This document shows positions 1 through 8,547 of a stretch of 64,000 bases of DNA, in pieces (position 1 is the first letter of the stretch; the number at the start of each line of letters is the position of its first letter). The stretch lies in contig JAHDWA010000038.1 in the NCBI GenBank assembly GCA_023382535.1, forward strand, positions 40,620-104,619, in the 5' to 3' direction. The DNA comes from Anaerolineae bacterium. GTDB lineage: Bacteria; Chloroflexota; Anaerolineae; 4572-78; J111. The notes below the pieces were generated by a model that ran no database searches, had not been told where the DNA came from, and was given only the letters and a program-made list of their open reading frames with translations. Position numbers and translations under genes: made by a program.

Positions 1-1
1 G

Positions 2-808
2 CCAACTCGACCGGAAGCCGACGCGGCCGGCCTGATTATGAACTCCTTTGGCTTTTTGAATATGTGTGGTCACGGCACACTCGGCATCGTGACGGCCCTG
101 GTGGAACTGGGTCTTGTGCCGGTGACTGAACCGGTCACCCAGCTTACCTTTGAGACGCTGGGCGGCCTGATCCCCCTCCAGATTGAAGTGGCTGGCCGGA
201 CGGTTAAGAATGTTACCTTTCGCAACCTGCCTGCCTTTTCATATTGTCATGATGTAGTACTTGACGTACCGACTCTAGGGCGTTTAACTGTAGACGTGGT
301 TTATGGCGGCCTGTGGTATGCAGCCGTCGAAGCGGCGCAGGTAGGCCTGGCGCTCAACCCGGCCCATATTGATGAATTTTTACGACTGGGCGGGGTCATT
401 CGCAACGCGTTGAACGAGCAAATCGAAGTGGTCCACCCTGCAACTGGCCAGCCGGAGCCGGTGAATCTGACGCTCTTTGTTGGCCCGCCGGACAACCCTC
501 TTGCGCATAGCAAAGGGCTGGTGACGATGGGCCAGCATATCTTCGACCGTTCACCCGGCGGCACCGGCACTTCGGCCCGGATGGTACAGCTTTGGGCTAA
601 AGGCCAACTGCAACTGGGACAGGAGTTTATTCACGAAAGTATTATTGGCACGATCTTTCGGGGGAGAGTGGTCGAGGAGACGATGATTGGCCGTCAAAAG
701 GCTGTCATCCCCGAAATTAGCGGGCGGGCCTTTATTACCGGCCTGCACCAATTTGTGCTGACCGCAGACGACCCCCTGATCGAAGGGTTTTTGGTGGGTG
801 GGCCGTGA
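2..808 (+). CDS. Proline racemase family protein, 5' end cut by the window
   Basis: The open frame runs in from the left edge, so the N-terminus is missing and no start can be assigned. The family (proline racemase, 4-hydroxyproline epimerase, trans-3-hydroxy-L-proline dehydratase) uses two active-site positions. The first is visible as Cys in MCGHG near position 62. The second lies in the DRSP-x-GTGTSAR motif near 548-583, where this protein has Gly instead of the Cys of racemases/epimerases or the Thr of 3-hydroxyproline dehydratases. A two-base racemase is therefore unlikely and a dehydratase-like reaction more plausible. The next gene is an ornithine-cyclodeaminase homologue, the family that reduces the product of 3-hydroxyproline dehydration, which supports that reading. 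Family is certain; substrate is inferred. Confidence 0.85.
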   Translation, partial: PTRPEADAAGLIMNSFGFLNMCGHGTLGIVTALVELGLVPVTEPVTQLTFETLGGLIPLQIEVAGRTVKNVTFRNLPAFSYCHDVVLDVPTLGRLTVDVVYGGLWYAAVEAAQVGLALNPAHIDEFLRLGGVIRNALNEQIEVVHPATGQPEPVNLTLFVGPPDNPLAHSKGLVTMGQHIFDRSPGGTGTSARMVQLWAKGQLQLGQEFIHESIIGTIFRGRVVEETMIGRQKAVIPEISGRAFITGLHQFVLTADDPLIEGFLVGGP

Positions 809-940
809 ATCAATTTACGATTTACGACATCGTGCCCTATGGGTATTTTTGATTTACGATTAGGGCCATCATTTAACCACTTTTAATCGTAAATCGTCAA
901 TCTGAAATCGTAAATCAATTGAGGAGTAAGGGAGCTTTAA
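809..940. repeat. Word-repeat hairpin region (CGTAAATC words)
   Basis: The gap holds several copies of GATTTACGATT and its complement. The clearest pair is a perfect 11-bp inverted repeat at 851-861 and 885-895, with further imperfect copies on both sides. No gene is seen here. It belongs to the hairpin class found in many gaps of this window. Confidence 0.75.
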
Positions 941-947
941 CTTTTCC

Positions 948-1949
948 ATGGTCCTTCTACTAACCCGCGCCGATGTGGAAACAGCCCTGCCCATGGCTGA
1001 ATGTATTGCTTCGCAGGAACATGCCTTTCGTGAGCACGGCCTGAGCAACGTGCAGACTCCGCATCGCCTGGGCATGAAGGTGCCCGGCCAGGATAGCCTT
1101 TACATTGCCATGCCCTCTTATCTGGGCCAATCACCCGCTGCTCAAACTCAATCCGGGGCGATGGCGGTCAAGGTGTTGACCTTCTATCCCGGCAATCCGG
1201 CGGCAGGACTGCCGGCTATTGTAGCGACAGTGCTGCTGCACGACCCGCAAACCGGTGCCCTGCTGGCGATTATGGAGGGGGCCTCGATTACCGGGCTGCG
1301 GACGGCTGCCGGCAGCGCGGTGGCAACCCAATACCTGGCCCGGCCCGAAGCGGCAACGGTGGGCATTCTGGGTGCGGGGGTGCAGGCGGAGTCTCACCTG
1401 GTGGCGATGTGCACCGTACGGCCGGTGCAGACAGCCCGGGTTTACAGCCGTGACCGAGACCGGCGCACCGACTTTGCCGAGCGCATGGCGGCCAGGTTGG
1501 GCATTGAAGTAACCCCGGTTTCAAGCGCCAAGGCGGCCGTCGAAGGGGCAGATATTGTGGTCACAGCCACCACAGCCCGCGAACCGATAGTAGACGGGGA
1601 TTGGTTTGCCGAAGGGACGCATATCAACTGCGTTGGTTCCGGCATCCCCGACCGGCGAGAACTGGACGACAAAATTGTGCAGCGAGCCAAAATTGTGGTG
1701 GATACGCACGCCTCAGCCCTGGAGGAGGCCGGCGATTTACTCATCCCCCTGTCAAAGGGGTTGATTACCAGGGAGGCGATTCACGCCGACTTGGGTGAAG
1801 TGCTGACCGGGCAGCGGGCCGGGCGGACAGACCCGCAGGAAATCACGATTTTTAAGTCGGTGGGGGTGGCTTTGCAGGATGTAGCGGCGGCGGCCTGGGC
1901 CTACCGCCGGGCGCGTGAGTTGGGCCTCGGCCAACACATCGAATTCTAA
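948..1949 (+). CDS. Ornithine cyclodeaminase / mu-crystallin family NAD(P)-dependent enzyme
   Basis: A full-length 333-residue member of the OCD/mu-crystallin family. The Rossmann nucleotide-binding loop GILGAGVQAESH lies near residues 138-150, and the segment ITGLRTAAGSAVAT just before it is typical of the family. Members include ornithine cyclodeaminase, alanine dehydrogenase and delta1-pyrroline-2-carboxylate reductase. Next to a proline-racemase-family gene, the reductase role (pyrroline-2-carboxylate to L-proline) is the most economical reading, but it is inferred from context. The ATG at 948 follows a purine-rich GAGGAGTAAGGGAG stretch at about 920-933, which is a little far for a ribosome site. 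The protein should be cytoplasmic. Confidence 0.88.
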   Translation: MVLLLTRADVETALPMAECIASQEHAFREHGLSNVQTPHRLGMKVPGQDSLYIAMPSYLGQSPAAQTQSGAMAVKVLTFYPGNPAAGLPAIVATVLLHDPQTGALLAIMEGASITGLRTAAGSAVATQYLARPEAATVGILGAGVQAESHLVAMCTVRPVQTARVYSRDRDRRTDFAERMAARLGIEVTPVSSAKAAVEGADIVVTATTAREPIVDGDWFAEGTHINCVGSGIPDRRELDDKIVQRAKIVVDTHASALEEAGDLLIPLSKGLITREAIHADLGEVLTGQRAGRTDPQEITIFKSVGVALQDVAAAAWAYRRARELGLGQHIEF

Positions 1950-1958
1950 TTCTCAAGT

Positions 1959-2843
1959 ATGGGATTGATGCCAAAAACGGACAATGTGGTCAAGCTGCCG
2001 GATGGGCGGACCCTGGGCTACGCTGAATATGGTGATCCGCTGGGCAAACCTATCTTCTATTTCCACGGCTGGCCTTCATCGCGCCTGGAAGGAATAAATT
2101 TTCACGCGGCCGGGTTGAAACAGGGGGCGCGAATTATCTGCCCGGACCGGCCGGGGATTGGGCTGTCGGATTTCAAAAAAGGTTTCGCTATCCGTCACTG
2201 GCCGGAGGATGTGGCGGCCCTGGCCGACAGGTTAAGCCTCGACCGTTTCGCGGTCGCCGGCGTCTCTTCGGGTGCGCCCTATGCCTTTGCCTGCGCCCGC
2301 TTCATGGGCGACCGCTTGCGGGCGGCTGGGAGTGTCAGCGGGATTGGGCCGCTTGACTTGCCCAATCCGGGCCAGTATCTGTTCAACCAGGAACTTCAAC
2401 TGGTGCGGCTGGCCCAAAAAGCACCCTGGCTGGCCCGGCCGCTGTTGCGCCGAGAGGCTAACAAGCTAAAACGCGACCCGGCTAGAGCGATGGCCGAGCT
2501 GGATAAAAACTCGCCGGAAGTGGATAAGGTTGTTTTCCGTGATCATCCCGAACTGTCTGCCGCGCTTGCCAAAGGCGTCGGCGAGTGTGTCCGCCAGGGA
2601 ACCCGCGGGGCGATCGCCAGCATCGCCCTCGAAGGCCGGCCCTGGGGCTTTCGACTGGAAGAGATCAGGATGAAATTCTACGTGTGGCATGGTGAGTTGG
2701 ATAACCTGGTCTTTCCAGCTACGGCGCGCTACCTGGCCGAACAACTGCCAAACGGCGTGCTGATCCTTTGTCCTGGCGAAGCTCATCTGAGTACGGTGAT
2801 CAACCGGGCCGAAGAAATTGTGGGCACGTTAATAGCGGAGTAA
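1959..2843 (+). CDS. Alpha/beta hydrolase
   Basis: A 294-residue alpha/beta-hydrolase-fold protein. The oxyanion region FHGWPSSR (near residues 35-42) is followed by CPDRPGIGLS and the nucleophile elbow GVSSG with Ser103. A late Asp in HGELDN and a His in GEAHLS near the end complete the expected triad. There is no signal peptide, so it should act in the cytoplasm. It starts 10 bases after the preceding gene and is 4 bases from the next, so it is part of a tight + strand operon. Two ATG codons, 1959 and 1968, could serve as the start. The substrate cannot be read from the sequence. Confidence 0.85.
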   Translation: MGLMPKTDNVVKLPDGRTLGYAEYGDPLGKPIFYFHGWPSSRLEGINFHAAGLKQGARIICPDRPGIGLSDFKKGFAIRHWPEDVAALADRLSLDRFAVAGVSSGAPYAFACARFMGDRLRAAGSVSGIGPLDLPNPGQYLFNQELQLVRLAQKAPWLARPLLRREANKLKRDPARAMAELDKNSPEVDKVVFRDHPELSAALAKGVGECVRQGTRGAIASIALEGRPWGFRLEEIRMKFYVWHGELDNLVFPATARYLAEQLPNGVLILCPGEAHLSTVINRAEEIVGTLIAE

Positions 2844-2846
2844 AAG

Positions 2847-3275
2847 ATGCCAATACCTGCCATGACTCCTGCCGAAATTGAGCAGTTTTTGTTATTACCC
2901 CGGCATGCCATTGCCGGGACCAATACCACGGAAGGACCGCCGCAGCTCAGCCCGGTGTGGTATCTTTACGATGCGGGCCGCATTTTTATCAGTCTATCTA
3001 GCAGAACAGCCAAGTATCGCCACCTGCGGCGAGATCCACAGATCAGCCTCTGTGTGGATGGCTGTCACCCGGATGCGCGGGCCGTTATGATTTATGGCAC
3101 GGTGGAACTGATCGCGTGGGGAGAACCTTTGGAACGCGAGCTGTGGTGGCGGATCATTCGCCATTACCACGATACCGAAGAAGCAGCCCAGCGATACGCC
3201 GAGTCGGTCCGTGAGATGCCATCGGTTCTGGCAGTTGTCACAATTCAAAAGATCATCAGCCAGGATTATAATTGA
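2847..3275 (+). CDS. PPOX-type flavin/F420-binding oxidoreductase (pyridoxamine-phosphate-oxidase fold)
   Basis: A 142-residue split-barrel protein. The pattern QLSPVWYLYDAGRIFISLS, then RTAKYRHLRRDP, then ISLCVDG is characteristic of the PPOX class that binds FMN or F420. No Rv1155-type substrate assignment is possible from sequence alone. The two LLM-type enzymes further downstream belong to a superfamily that includes F420 users, so the cofactor could be F420, but this is an inference. Its TGA stop shares a base with the ATG of the SDR that follows (TGATG), which indicates translational coupling. Confidence 0.8.
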   Translation: MPIPAMTPAEIEQFLLLPRHAIAGTNTTEGPPQLSPVWYLYDAGRIFISLSSRTAKYRHLRRDPQISLCVDGCHPDARAVMIYGTVELIAWGEPLERELWWRIIRHYHDTEEAAQRYAESVREMPSVLAVVTIQKIISQDYN

Positions 3276-4045
3276 TGCGGCTGGCTGATAAGGTGGCGAT
3301 TATTACCGGGGCCGGCTCCGGGATCGGGCGGGAAAGCGCCCTGTTGTTTGCCCGTGAAGGGGCCAGAGTAGCTGTAGCCGATCTTAACGAAAAATTAGGT
3401 CAGGAGACCGCTGCCTTGATTGGCGAGTCAGCCTTTTTTATCAAAGTTGATGTGTCCAGTTGGTCAGGCACAGAGCGCATGATCCAGACTACGGTCGAGC
3501 GGTGGGGCCGGCTCGATATTCTGTTTAATAATGCCGGGATTGACCTGCCCCAGGCGACAACTGTCGTCGAAACGACGGAGGAAGACTGGGACCGGACCCT
3601 TGCCATTAACCTGACCGGGGTCTTTTTGGGGTCGCGCCACGCTCTGCCGGTGATGATGGCGCAACATTCCGGTGTTATCATCAACACGGCCTCACGGGCC
3701 GGTTTGGCGGCTACACCCGGCGAGGCGGCCTACTGTGCTTCCAAGGGCGGGGTCGTTTCGTTGACCCGGCAGATGGCGCTGGATTACGCATCCTATAATA
3801 TTCGGGTTAACTGTATTTGCCCCGGGGCGCTGGAAAAGCCAACGCTGGATCGCGATCAGTTTTTACAACAGCTCTCGTCAGGTGCAATTGAGCAGCGCAA
3901 AAAAAAGTTCGCCAGGCTCAATCCATTGGGCCGTCTTTGCACAGCGGCGGACGTGGCCAAGGCCGCTCTGTTTCTGGCCTTGGAGGAGTCGGCCTATATC
4001 ACCGGGACTGCCCTGCTGGTGGACGGTGGGGATCTGATTGTTTGA
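3275..4045 (+). CDS. Short-chain dehydrogenase/reductase (SDR)
   Basis: A 256-residue classical SDR. The cofactor loop TGAGSGIG is at residues 11-18, the NNAG motif is near 85-88, and the catalytic residues are Ser140, Tyr153 and Lys157 (YCASK). The C-terminal segment ITGTALLVDGG is typical. The ATG at 3275 overlaps the upstream stop by one base and is preferred over the TTG one codon earlier. Asp37, after the second strand (VAVAD), suggests an NAD preference, which is inferred. It is followed at once by a leaderless solute-binding protein. The same SDR plus binding-protein order recurs at 13509-15080. Confidence 0.92.
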   Translation: MRLADKVAIITGAGSGIGRESALLFAREGARVAVADLNEKLGQETAALIGESAFFIKVDVSSWSGTERMIQTTVERWGRLDILFNNAGIDLPQATTVVETTEEDWDRTLAINLTGVFLGSRHALPVMMAQHSGVIINTASRAGLAATPGEAAYCASKGGVVSLTRQMALDYASYNIRVNCICPGALEKPTLDRDQFLQQLSSGAIEQRKKKFARLNPLGRLCTAADVAKAALFLALEESAYITGTALLVDGGDLIV

Positions 4046-4060
4046 AAGAGAAAATATAAA

Positions 4061-4816
4061 GTGTCTAACCAAGGTAGTATCTCACTTTTAGATGAAATTC
4101 GTACCCGTGGGGTGATTAGAATCAGTGCACATTGGGATGATACGCCAGCCCAGTACCTCGACCCGGCTACGGGCGAACCAGCCGGCCTTGTCGGACTGGG
4201 GGGACAATTGCTGGCCGAAGATTTGGGCGTTCGGGTTGAATTTGTCGAACTGCCCTGGGCTGAGCATCTAGCGGCGCTGCTGGCGGGCCGGGTGGACATC
4301 AGCATCAAGCACACCCTCACCCCTCAACGTGCCTTTGAGGTCGAATTTACGGTTCACACTCTGTTGTGCGAGGAAGGGCGGGTTGTTGTCCGACGCAGCC
4401 GAGAATGGCAAAACGAGACAGATCTCAACCAGGCGCAGCGGGTTATTGCTGGAGCGAAAGGTTCATCGCAGGAGATCCACTCGCGGCGGCGCTATCCTCT
4501 GGCTCAACTGCGGATGTGGCCGACGGCTCAAGAAGCCCTGGCGGCGGTGGCTCTGGGCGAGGCAGATGCCTGCCTGCACGATACGTTGGCGCCGGGTTTC
4601 CTCCGGTCGCACCCGGAATGTACTGTTTTGACCGGCGCCGATGGCCAGCCCGTCGTTCCTTATCGTGACTGTATCCATCCATGCATCAGGCCGGGCGATC
4701 CGCGTTTGCTGAATTGGCTCAACAGTTGGCTGGCCTTTCACCGAGCGGACGGGACCTTTGAGCGAATGGTGGCCGAGGCCGAAGCTGCCCACGAGGCTAA
4801 ATTCGGGCACAAGTAA
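4061..4816 (+). CDS. Leaderless solute-binding-protein homologue (family 3), copy 1
   Basis: 251 residues matching the amino-acid-type (family 3) solute-binding fold: the opening RTRGVIRISAHW, the segment DPATGEPAGLVGLGGQLLAE, the PWAEH region and the closing LNWLNSWLAFHR. It lacks any signal peptide, Tat motif or lipobox. The GTG start at 4061 lies 15 bases after the SDR stop and in the same frame, so no longer N-terminus is possible. It should therefore be cytoplasmic, which is odd for this family. Relatives at 14298 and 23430 share the feature. Enzymes are known in this fold (cyclohexadienyl dehydratase), as are sensory domains, so either an enzyme or an intracellular ligand binder is possible. 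Confidence 0.8.
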   Translation: MSNQGSISLLDEIRTRGVIRISAHWDDTPAQYLDPATGEPAGLVGLGGQLLAEDLGVRVEFVELPWAEHLAALLAGRVDISIKHTLTPQRAFEVEFTVHTLLCEEGRVVVRRSREWQNETDLNQAQRVIAGAKGSSQEIHSRRRYPLAQLRMWPTAQEALAAVALGEADACLHDTLAPGFLRSHPECTVLTGADGQPVVPYRDCIHPCIRPGDPRLLNWLNSWLAFHRADGTFERMVAEAEAAHEAKFGHK

Positions 4817-4818
4817 AT

Positions 4819-6045
4819 ATGAGCGAAGCCAGAACCCGGATTTGGGCAGTTCTCCGCCGGCGAGACGTAATTTCTATTTGCCTGTTTGCCTTCCTGACCG
4901 ACATGATTATCGGCATTATCTCGCCGACCCTGTCGCTCTTTGCCCGGAGTTTGGGCGCATCGCTAAGCCTGGTCGGGATTTTAGCGGCGACGATGGGCCT
5001 GGCCCGCTTCGGTTCCAGCCTGATCATCGGGACTTTTTCTGACCGGCGGGGGCGTAAAAACATCCTGATGAGCGGGATGGCTTTGATGGCGCTGGCGGCG
5101 CTGCTGTACAGTGTGGTCACTGTACCCTACGGGCTGTTAGGGATTAATGTGCTGTTTGGGGTTGGTTTTACGGCCACCCTGACCATTGCCCTGGCTTATC
5201 TGGCCGACGTCACTTCGGCCCGTGAGCGCAGCTTGGTGTTTGGCCTGATTACGACGGCGATGGGCTTAGGCTTTGCGCTTGGCTCGCTGTTGGGAGGGCG
5301 AGTGGCGGCCAGTTCTGGCTATCCCAGCGCCTACTTGATCGCTTTGGTGGGGGCTATCGCGGCTTTTGGCCTGGCCTGGCGAGGCGTGCCCGACCAACCC
5401 CAACCCACCCGCCTGGTGGGACCGGGTACGCCCTCTTGGGAACGGCAACTGGGGATCATGCTGGCGAATCCCGTCATTCTGGCGGCATGTGTCGGGACCA
5501 TTCTATCCAACCTTGTTTTTAATGGATTGATTGTGACCTTTGTTCCGATTTATGCCAATGGTCTGGGTCTCGGCCAGGCTCTCATTGGGTCGCTGTTTGC
5601 CACCCGCGCGCTGGCATCAACCTTTGCGCGACTGCCTGCCGGGGCTTTAGGAACAATTTTTCCCGGCTATCTGGTGATGTTAGCAGCACTAATAGGCTCA
5701 GCCATCGTGGCCTTTGCCCTGCCTCAATCAGGCAATACCAGTGTTTTGATGCTGCTGCTGATGGTCGAAGGGGTCGCTTACGGCCTGTATCTCACCTCAG
5801 GGCAAACCACCGTCGCCGAACACGCCGACCCTTCCAGCCGGGGGGCGGCGCTGGGGGTGTATATGGCGGCGGCCAGTGTGGGGGATAGCGTGGCGCCCTT
5901 CTTTTTGGGCATTGTCGCCGACCGGCTGGGACTTACCACTGTTTTTTATGTCGTGGGTGGTTTAGCCGTGTTAGGCGTGATCGTGATGGCCCGCATTCTC
6001 TTGGGGCGGCAGGTGAAGATTAAAAGCGTAAGTCAGAGGAACTGA
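4819..6045 (+). CDS. Major facilitator superfamily (MFS) transporter
   Basis: A 408-residue integral membrane protein with about 12 hydrophobic segments. The MFS loop motif between helices 2 and 3 is visible as GTFSDRRGRKN near residues 71-81. The two halves are joined by a cytoplasmic loop near residues 190-215 (DQPQPTRLVGPGTPSWERQ). It starts 2 bases after the leaderless binding protein, so it is in the same operon. It could be an efflux pump or a metabolite exporter or importer. No substrate signature is visible. Confidence 0.9.
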   Translation: MSEARTRIWAVLRRRDVISICLFAFLTDMIIGIISPTLSLFARSLGASLSLVGILAATMGLARFGSSLIIGTFSDRRGRKNILMSGMALMALAALLYSVVTVPYGLLGINVLFGVGFTATLTIALAYLADVTSARERSLVFGLITTAMGLGFALGSLLGGRVAASSGYPSAYLIALVGAIAAFGLAWRGVPDQPQPTRLVGPGTPSWERQLGIMLANPVILAACVGTILSNLVFNGLIVTFVPIYANGLGLGQALIGSLFATRALASTFARLPAGALGTIFPGYLVMLAALIGSAIVAFALPQSGNTSVLMLLLMVEGVAYGLYLTSGQTTVAEHADPSSRGAALGVYMAAASVGDSVAPFFLGIVADRLGLTTVFYVVGGLAVLGVIVMARILLGRQVKIKSVSQRN

Positions 6046-6161
6046 GGAAGTTAAATCTAACGTATCGCGTCTTCCGTTCAGTTCATGCCCGACGCGGCAC
6101 GCAACACGAACGTTTAACTAAAATCCCATTTTAACCCATTTTTTTGAGGAGGCTATAAGCC

Positions 6162-7313
6162 ATGAGCAGATTTGAACGCAGGCTACAAAAAGTCCGGGAG
6201 GAGATGGACGCCAGAGGCTGGGCAGCGACGTTTCTGGCTCCGTCTGGCGATATGGAGTACTTGACCGGGGTGCGCCGGCAGCGGCCCAACGCGACCAAAA
6301 GCCACATGCACGGCGAGTGGTTCTATGGAGCCATTTTGACCTCGACCGAATGCGTGTTTGTCGCGCCCTACCTGGCCCATCACTTTATCGTGGATCAGGC
6401 CAAGGATAAGCCCTGGATTACAGAGGTCATCAAGATTGACGACGGGGACGACGTTGCGGCCCTGGCCAAGCAGCTCCTGGCCAAGCACAATTTACCTGGC
6501 AAGACAATCGGCATTCCGCGCGAGGGTATGGCCTCGACTATTTACGAGATCCAGAAAATTGCGCCGGGGACCAAATTTGAGGGGACGTGGGACGTCGTCT
6601 CGCCCATGCGGGCAATCAAGGATACCGAAGAAATTGAATTGATGCGTAAAGCGGCCTTGGTGACCGATGCCATCTTTGCCGATGTTTTCAAGAACCTAAA
6701 GATGGGCATGACCGAAAGCGACATCATGATCGAGGTGGAGCATCAAATGCTCAAGCATGGCACCGAAGGCTCTTCTTTTGTCACCGGCATCATGATCAAA
6801 GGCCCCGGCGTCAGCGATATGCTGGAAGGGGTAGGCCGCGCCGGTGAGGTTGAGGCCCAGCCGGGGCGGGTGATTGCCTTTGATTTTGGGGTGGTGCTGG
6901 ATGGCTATGTCAACGATTTTGGCCGCACCGTCCACTGCGGCGACCCTGACGCCGAATTACGCCGCATCCACGAGCTGGTGATGGCGGCCCAGGCCAACGG
7001 GATGGCGGCGATGAAAACGGGTCAAATTACCGCCGAGGGAGCCAATGCCGCCGCCCGCCGGGTGATTGAAGAGGCCGGCTACGGCCCCAACTTCTTCCAC
7101 CGCCTCGGCCACGGCATTGGCATTGACGTGCATGAGCCGCCCTTCCTGGCCAAGGGGGATAAAAGTGTGCTCCAGGCCAACATGTGCTTTACCGTCGAGC
7201 CGAGCATCTGGGTCGAAGGGCGCTGCTTTACCCGGGTGGAAGATGTCGTCGTCGTCGCTGCGGAGGGCGCTTATAGCCTGAATCAGACCACCCGCGAAAT
7301 TTTGGTTATTTGA
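6162..7313 (+). CDS. M24 family metallopeptidase (Xaa-Pro peptidase / creatinase fold)
   Basis: A 383-residue pita-bread-fold enzyme with a creatinase-type N-terminal domain and a C-terminal catalytic domain. The dinuclear metal ligands are visible: Asp in AFDFGVVLDG, Asp in YVNDFGRTVH, His in RLGHGIGIDVHEPP, Glu in FTVEPSIW and Glu in RVEDVVVV. This set fits Xaa-Pro dipeptidase or aminopeptidase. The fold also covers creatinase and ectoine hydrolase, so a non-peptide amide substrate cannot be excluded. A strong AGGAGG site about 9 bases before the ATG at 6162 supports the start. Near proline-family genes and a peptide transporter, release of proline from peptides is a sensible role. Confidence 0.9.
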   Translation: MSRFERRLQKVREEMDARGWAATFLAPSGDMEYLTGVRRQRPNATKSHMHGEWFYGAILTSTECVFVAPYLAHHFIVDQAKDKPWITEVIKIDDGDDVAALAKQLLAKHNLPGKTIGIPREGMASTIYEIQKIAPGTKFEGTWDVVSPMRAIKDTEEIELMRKAALVTDAIFADVFKNLKMGMTESDIMIEVEHQMLKHGTEGSSFVTGIMIKGPGVSDMLEGVGRAGEVEAQPGRVIAFDFGVVLDGYVNDFGRTVHCGDPDAELRRIHELVMAAQANGMAAMKTGQITAEGANAAARRVIEEAGYGPNFFHRLGHGIGIDVHEPPFLAKGDKSVLQANMCFTVEPSIWVEGRCFTRVEDVVVVAAEGAYSLNQTTREILVI

Positions 7314-7323
7314 TGTGAATGGG

Positions 7324-7431
7324 GTCCATAGATAGACGCAGACACCTGTCCCACCGCAGGTGCGGGTAAACAGAGATATAACCAGATAAAGAACTGAAAT
7401 CATCTGTGACCCTCTGCGTTTATCTGTGGAC
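7324..7431. repeat. Imperfect inverted repeat with nested hairpin
   Basis: The outer arms at 7324-7341 and 7414-7431 pair at 16 of 18 positions. A nested CACCTG/CAGGTG stem lies inside. It occupies the gap between the M24 gene and the first LLM gene and contains no gene. Confidence 0.75.
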
Positions 7432-7453
7432 TTTAAGCGAGGAGGCAAATCTT

Positions 7454-8347
7454 ATGGAAGTTGGGGTAATTATTCACAATGCCGGGGCCAAGGCCAGCCC
7501 GGAGAATTTACTCAAGACGGCCAGATGGGCGGAGGAGCTGGGCTACCATGCTCTCTGGCTGACTGACCATGTGGTGCTGAAGGAAGCGGAAGAAATCAAA
7601 TCCTGGTATCCCTACCGGACGCATGGCCGCTGGGATTATCCCCCGGATACTCCCTGGACTGACCCGCTGCTGACTCTGGCCTGGGTCGGAGTCGCTGCGC
7701 CGGCGCTCAAGCTGGGAACATCGGTGCTGGTTGTCCCCCTGCGGAACCCGATCCTGCTGGCCAAGCAGTTAGCCAGTCTGGACTTCCTGACCGGGGGCCG
7801 GGTCATCTTGGGAGCGGGCGCGGGCTGGATGAAGGAAGAGTTCGATCTGATCGGCGAGGATTTTGACAACCGGGGCCGGCGGGTGGTCGAGATGGTCCAG
7901 TTGATGCGCGCCCTGTGGACCGGCGAAATGGTTGATTTCAAAGGCGAATTTTACGAGCTGTCGGGCGGCCAAATGTATCCGACGCCAGTGTATGGGACGA
8001 TTCCGGTTGTTTGGGGCGGGCACAGCGAGGCGGCGATCAGGCGGGCAGCGAGGGTCGGTGACGGCTGGCACCCGACCCAGATTACCCTGGAGCAGTTGGA
8101 GGCGGGGGTCCAAAAATTGCGGCAGTACTGCGAAGAATACGGCCGCGACCCGGACTCAACCCTGGTCATTGCCCGGCCCGGTGACAAGTACGATATTACG
8201 CCCGAAGCCCACGCCAAACACCTGGAACTGGGGATTGACCACCTGGTTGTGGATACGCCCATCAAGCAGGAAGACCCTGATCTCTCCCTGCTGCGGGAAA
8301 GAATGGAGCGGGCGGCAGAGGTCTGCGGCCTGACCCGCCGAAACTAA
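7454..8347 (+). CDS. LLM-class flavin/F420-dependent oxidoreductase, copy 1
   Basis: 297 residues from the ATG at 7454, chosen because it follows GAGGAGGCAAAT; an in-frame extension to 7406 would run into the repeat. The luciferase-like TIM barrel is clear: [55 protein letters not shown] and [10 protein letters not shown]. The superfamily oxidises or oxygenates organic substrates with reduced FMN or with F420. A close paralogue lies at 9059-9940, with a predicted selenoprotein between them. No substrate can be assigned. The pair probably arose by duplication and may act on related substrates or as a heterodimer, as some luciferase-type enzymes do. Confidence 0.88.
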   Translation: MEVGVIIHNAGAKASPENLLKTARWAEELGYHALWLTDHVVLKEAEEIKSWYPYRTHGRWDYPPDTPWTDPLLTLAWVGVAAPALKLGTSVLVVPLRNPILLAKQLASLDFLTGGRVILGAGAGWMKEEFDLIGEDFDNRGRRVVEMVQLMRALWTGEMVDFKGEFYELSGGQMYPTPVYGTIPVVWGGHSEAAIRRAARVGDGWHPTQITLEQLEAGVQKLRQYCEEYGRDPDSTLVIARPGDKYDITPEAHAKHLELGIDHLVVDTPIKQEDPDLSLLRERMERAAEVCGLTRRN

Positions 8348-8400
8348 AATGGTCCGCCGATAACCACAATAGACAAGGTTTTGAGTACTTGAAGCCCACC

Positions 8401-8475
8401 ATGGGACGCGGATTAAACGGATCGAACGGATTTAAGTCATTTTTATCCGAAAAATCAGTCGAATCCGCGTCCCAT
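8401..8475. repeat. Palindromic intergenic repeat (14-bp perfect arms)
   Basis: ATGGGACGCGGATT at 8401-8414 is the exact reverse complement of 8462-8475. The interior carries related words (AACGGATCGAACGGATTT). It lies between the first LLM gene and the AhpD-like gene and contains no coding sequence. Confidence 0.8.
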
Positions 8476-8547
8476 TCCCCCGAGTCTTAGGGTAAAGGTT
8501 ATATAGTGTCATCTACGTTCAATTAGTCGGGGCAAGGAGATTAAGCA

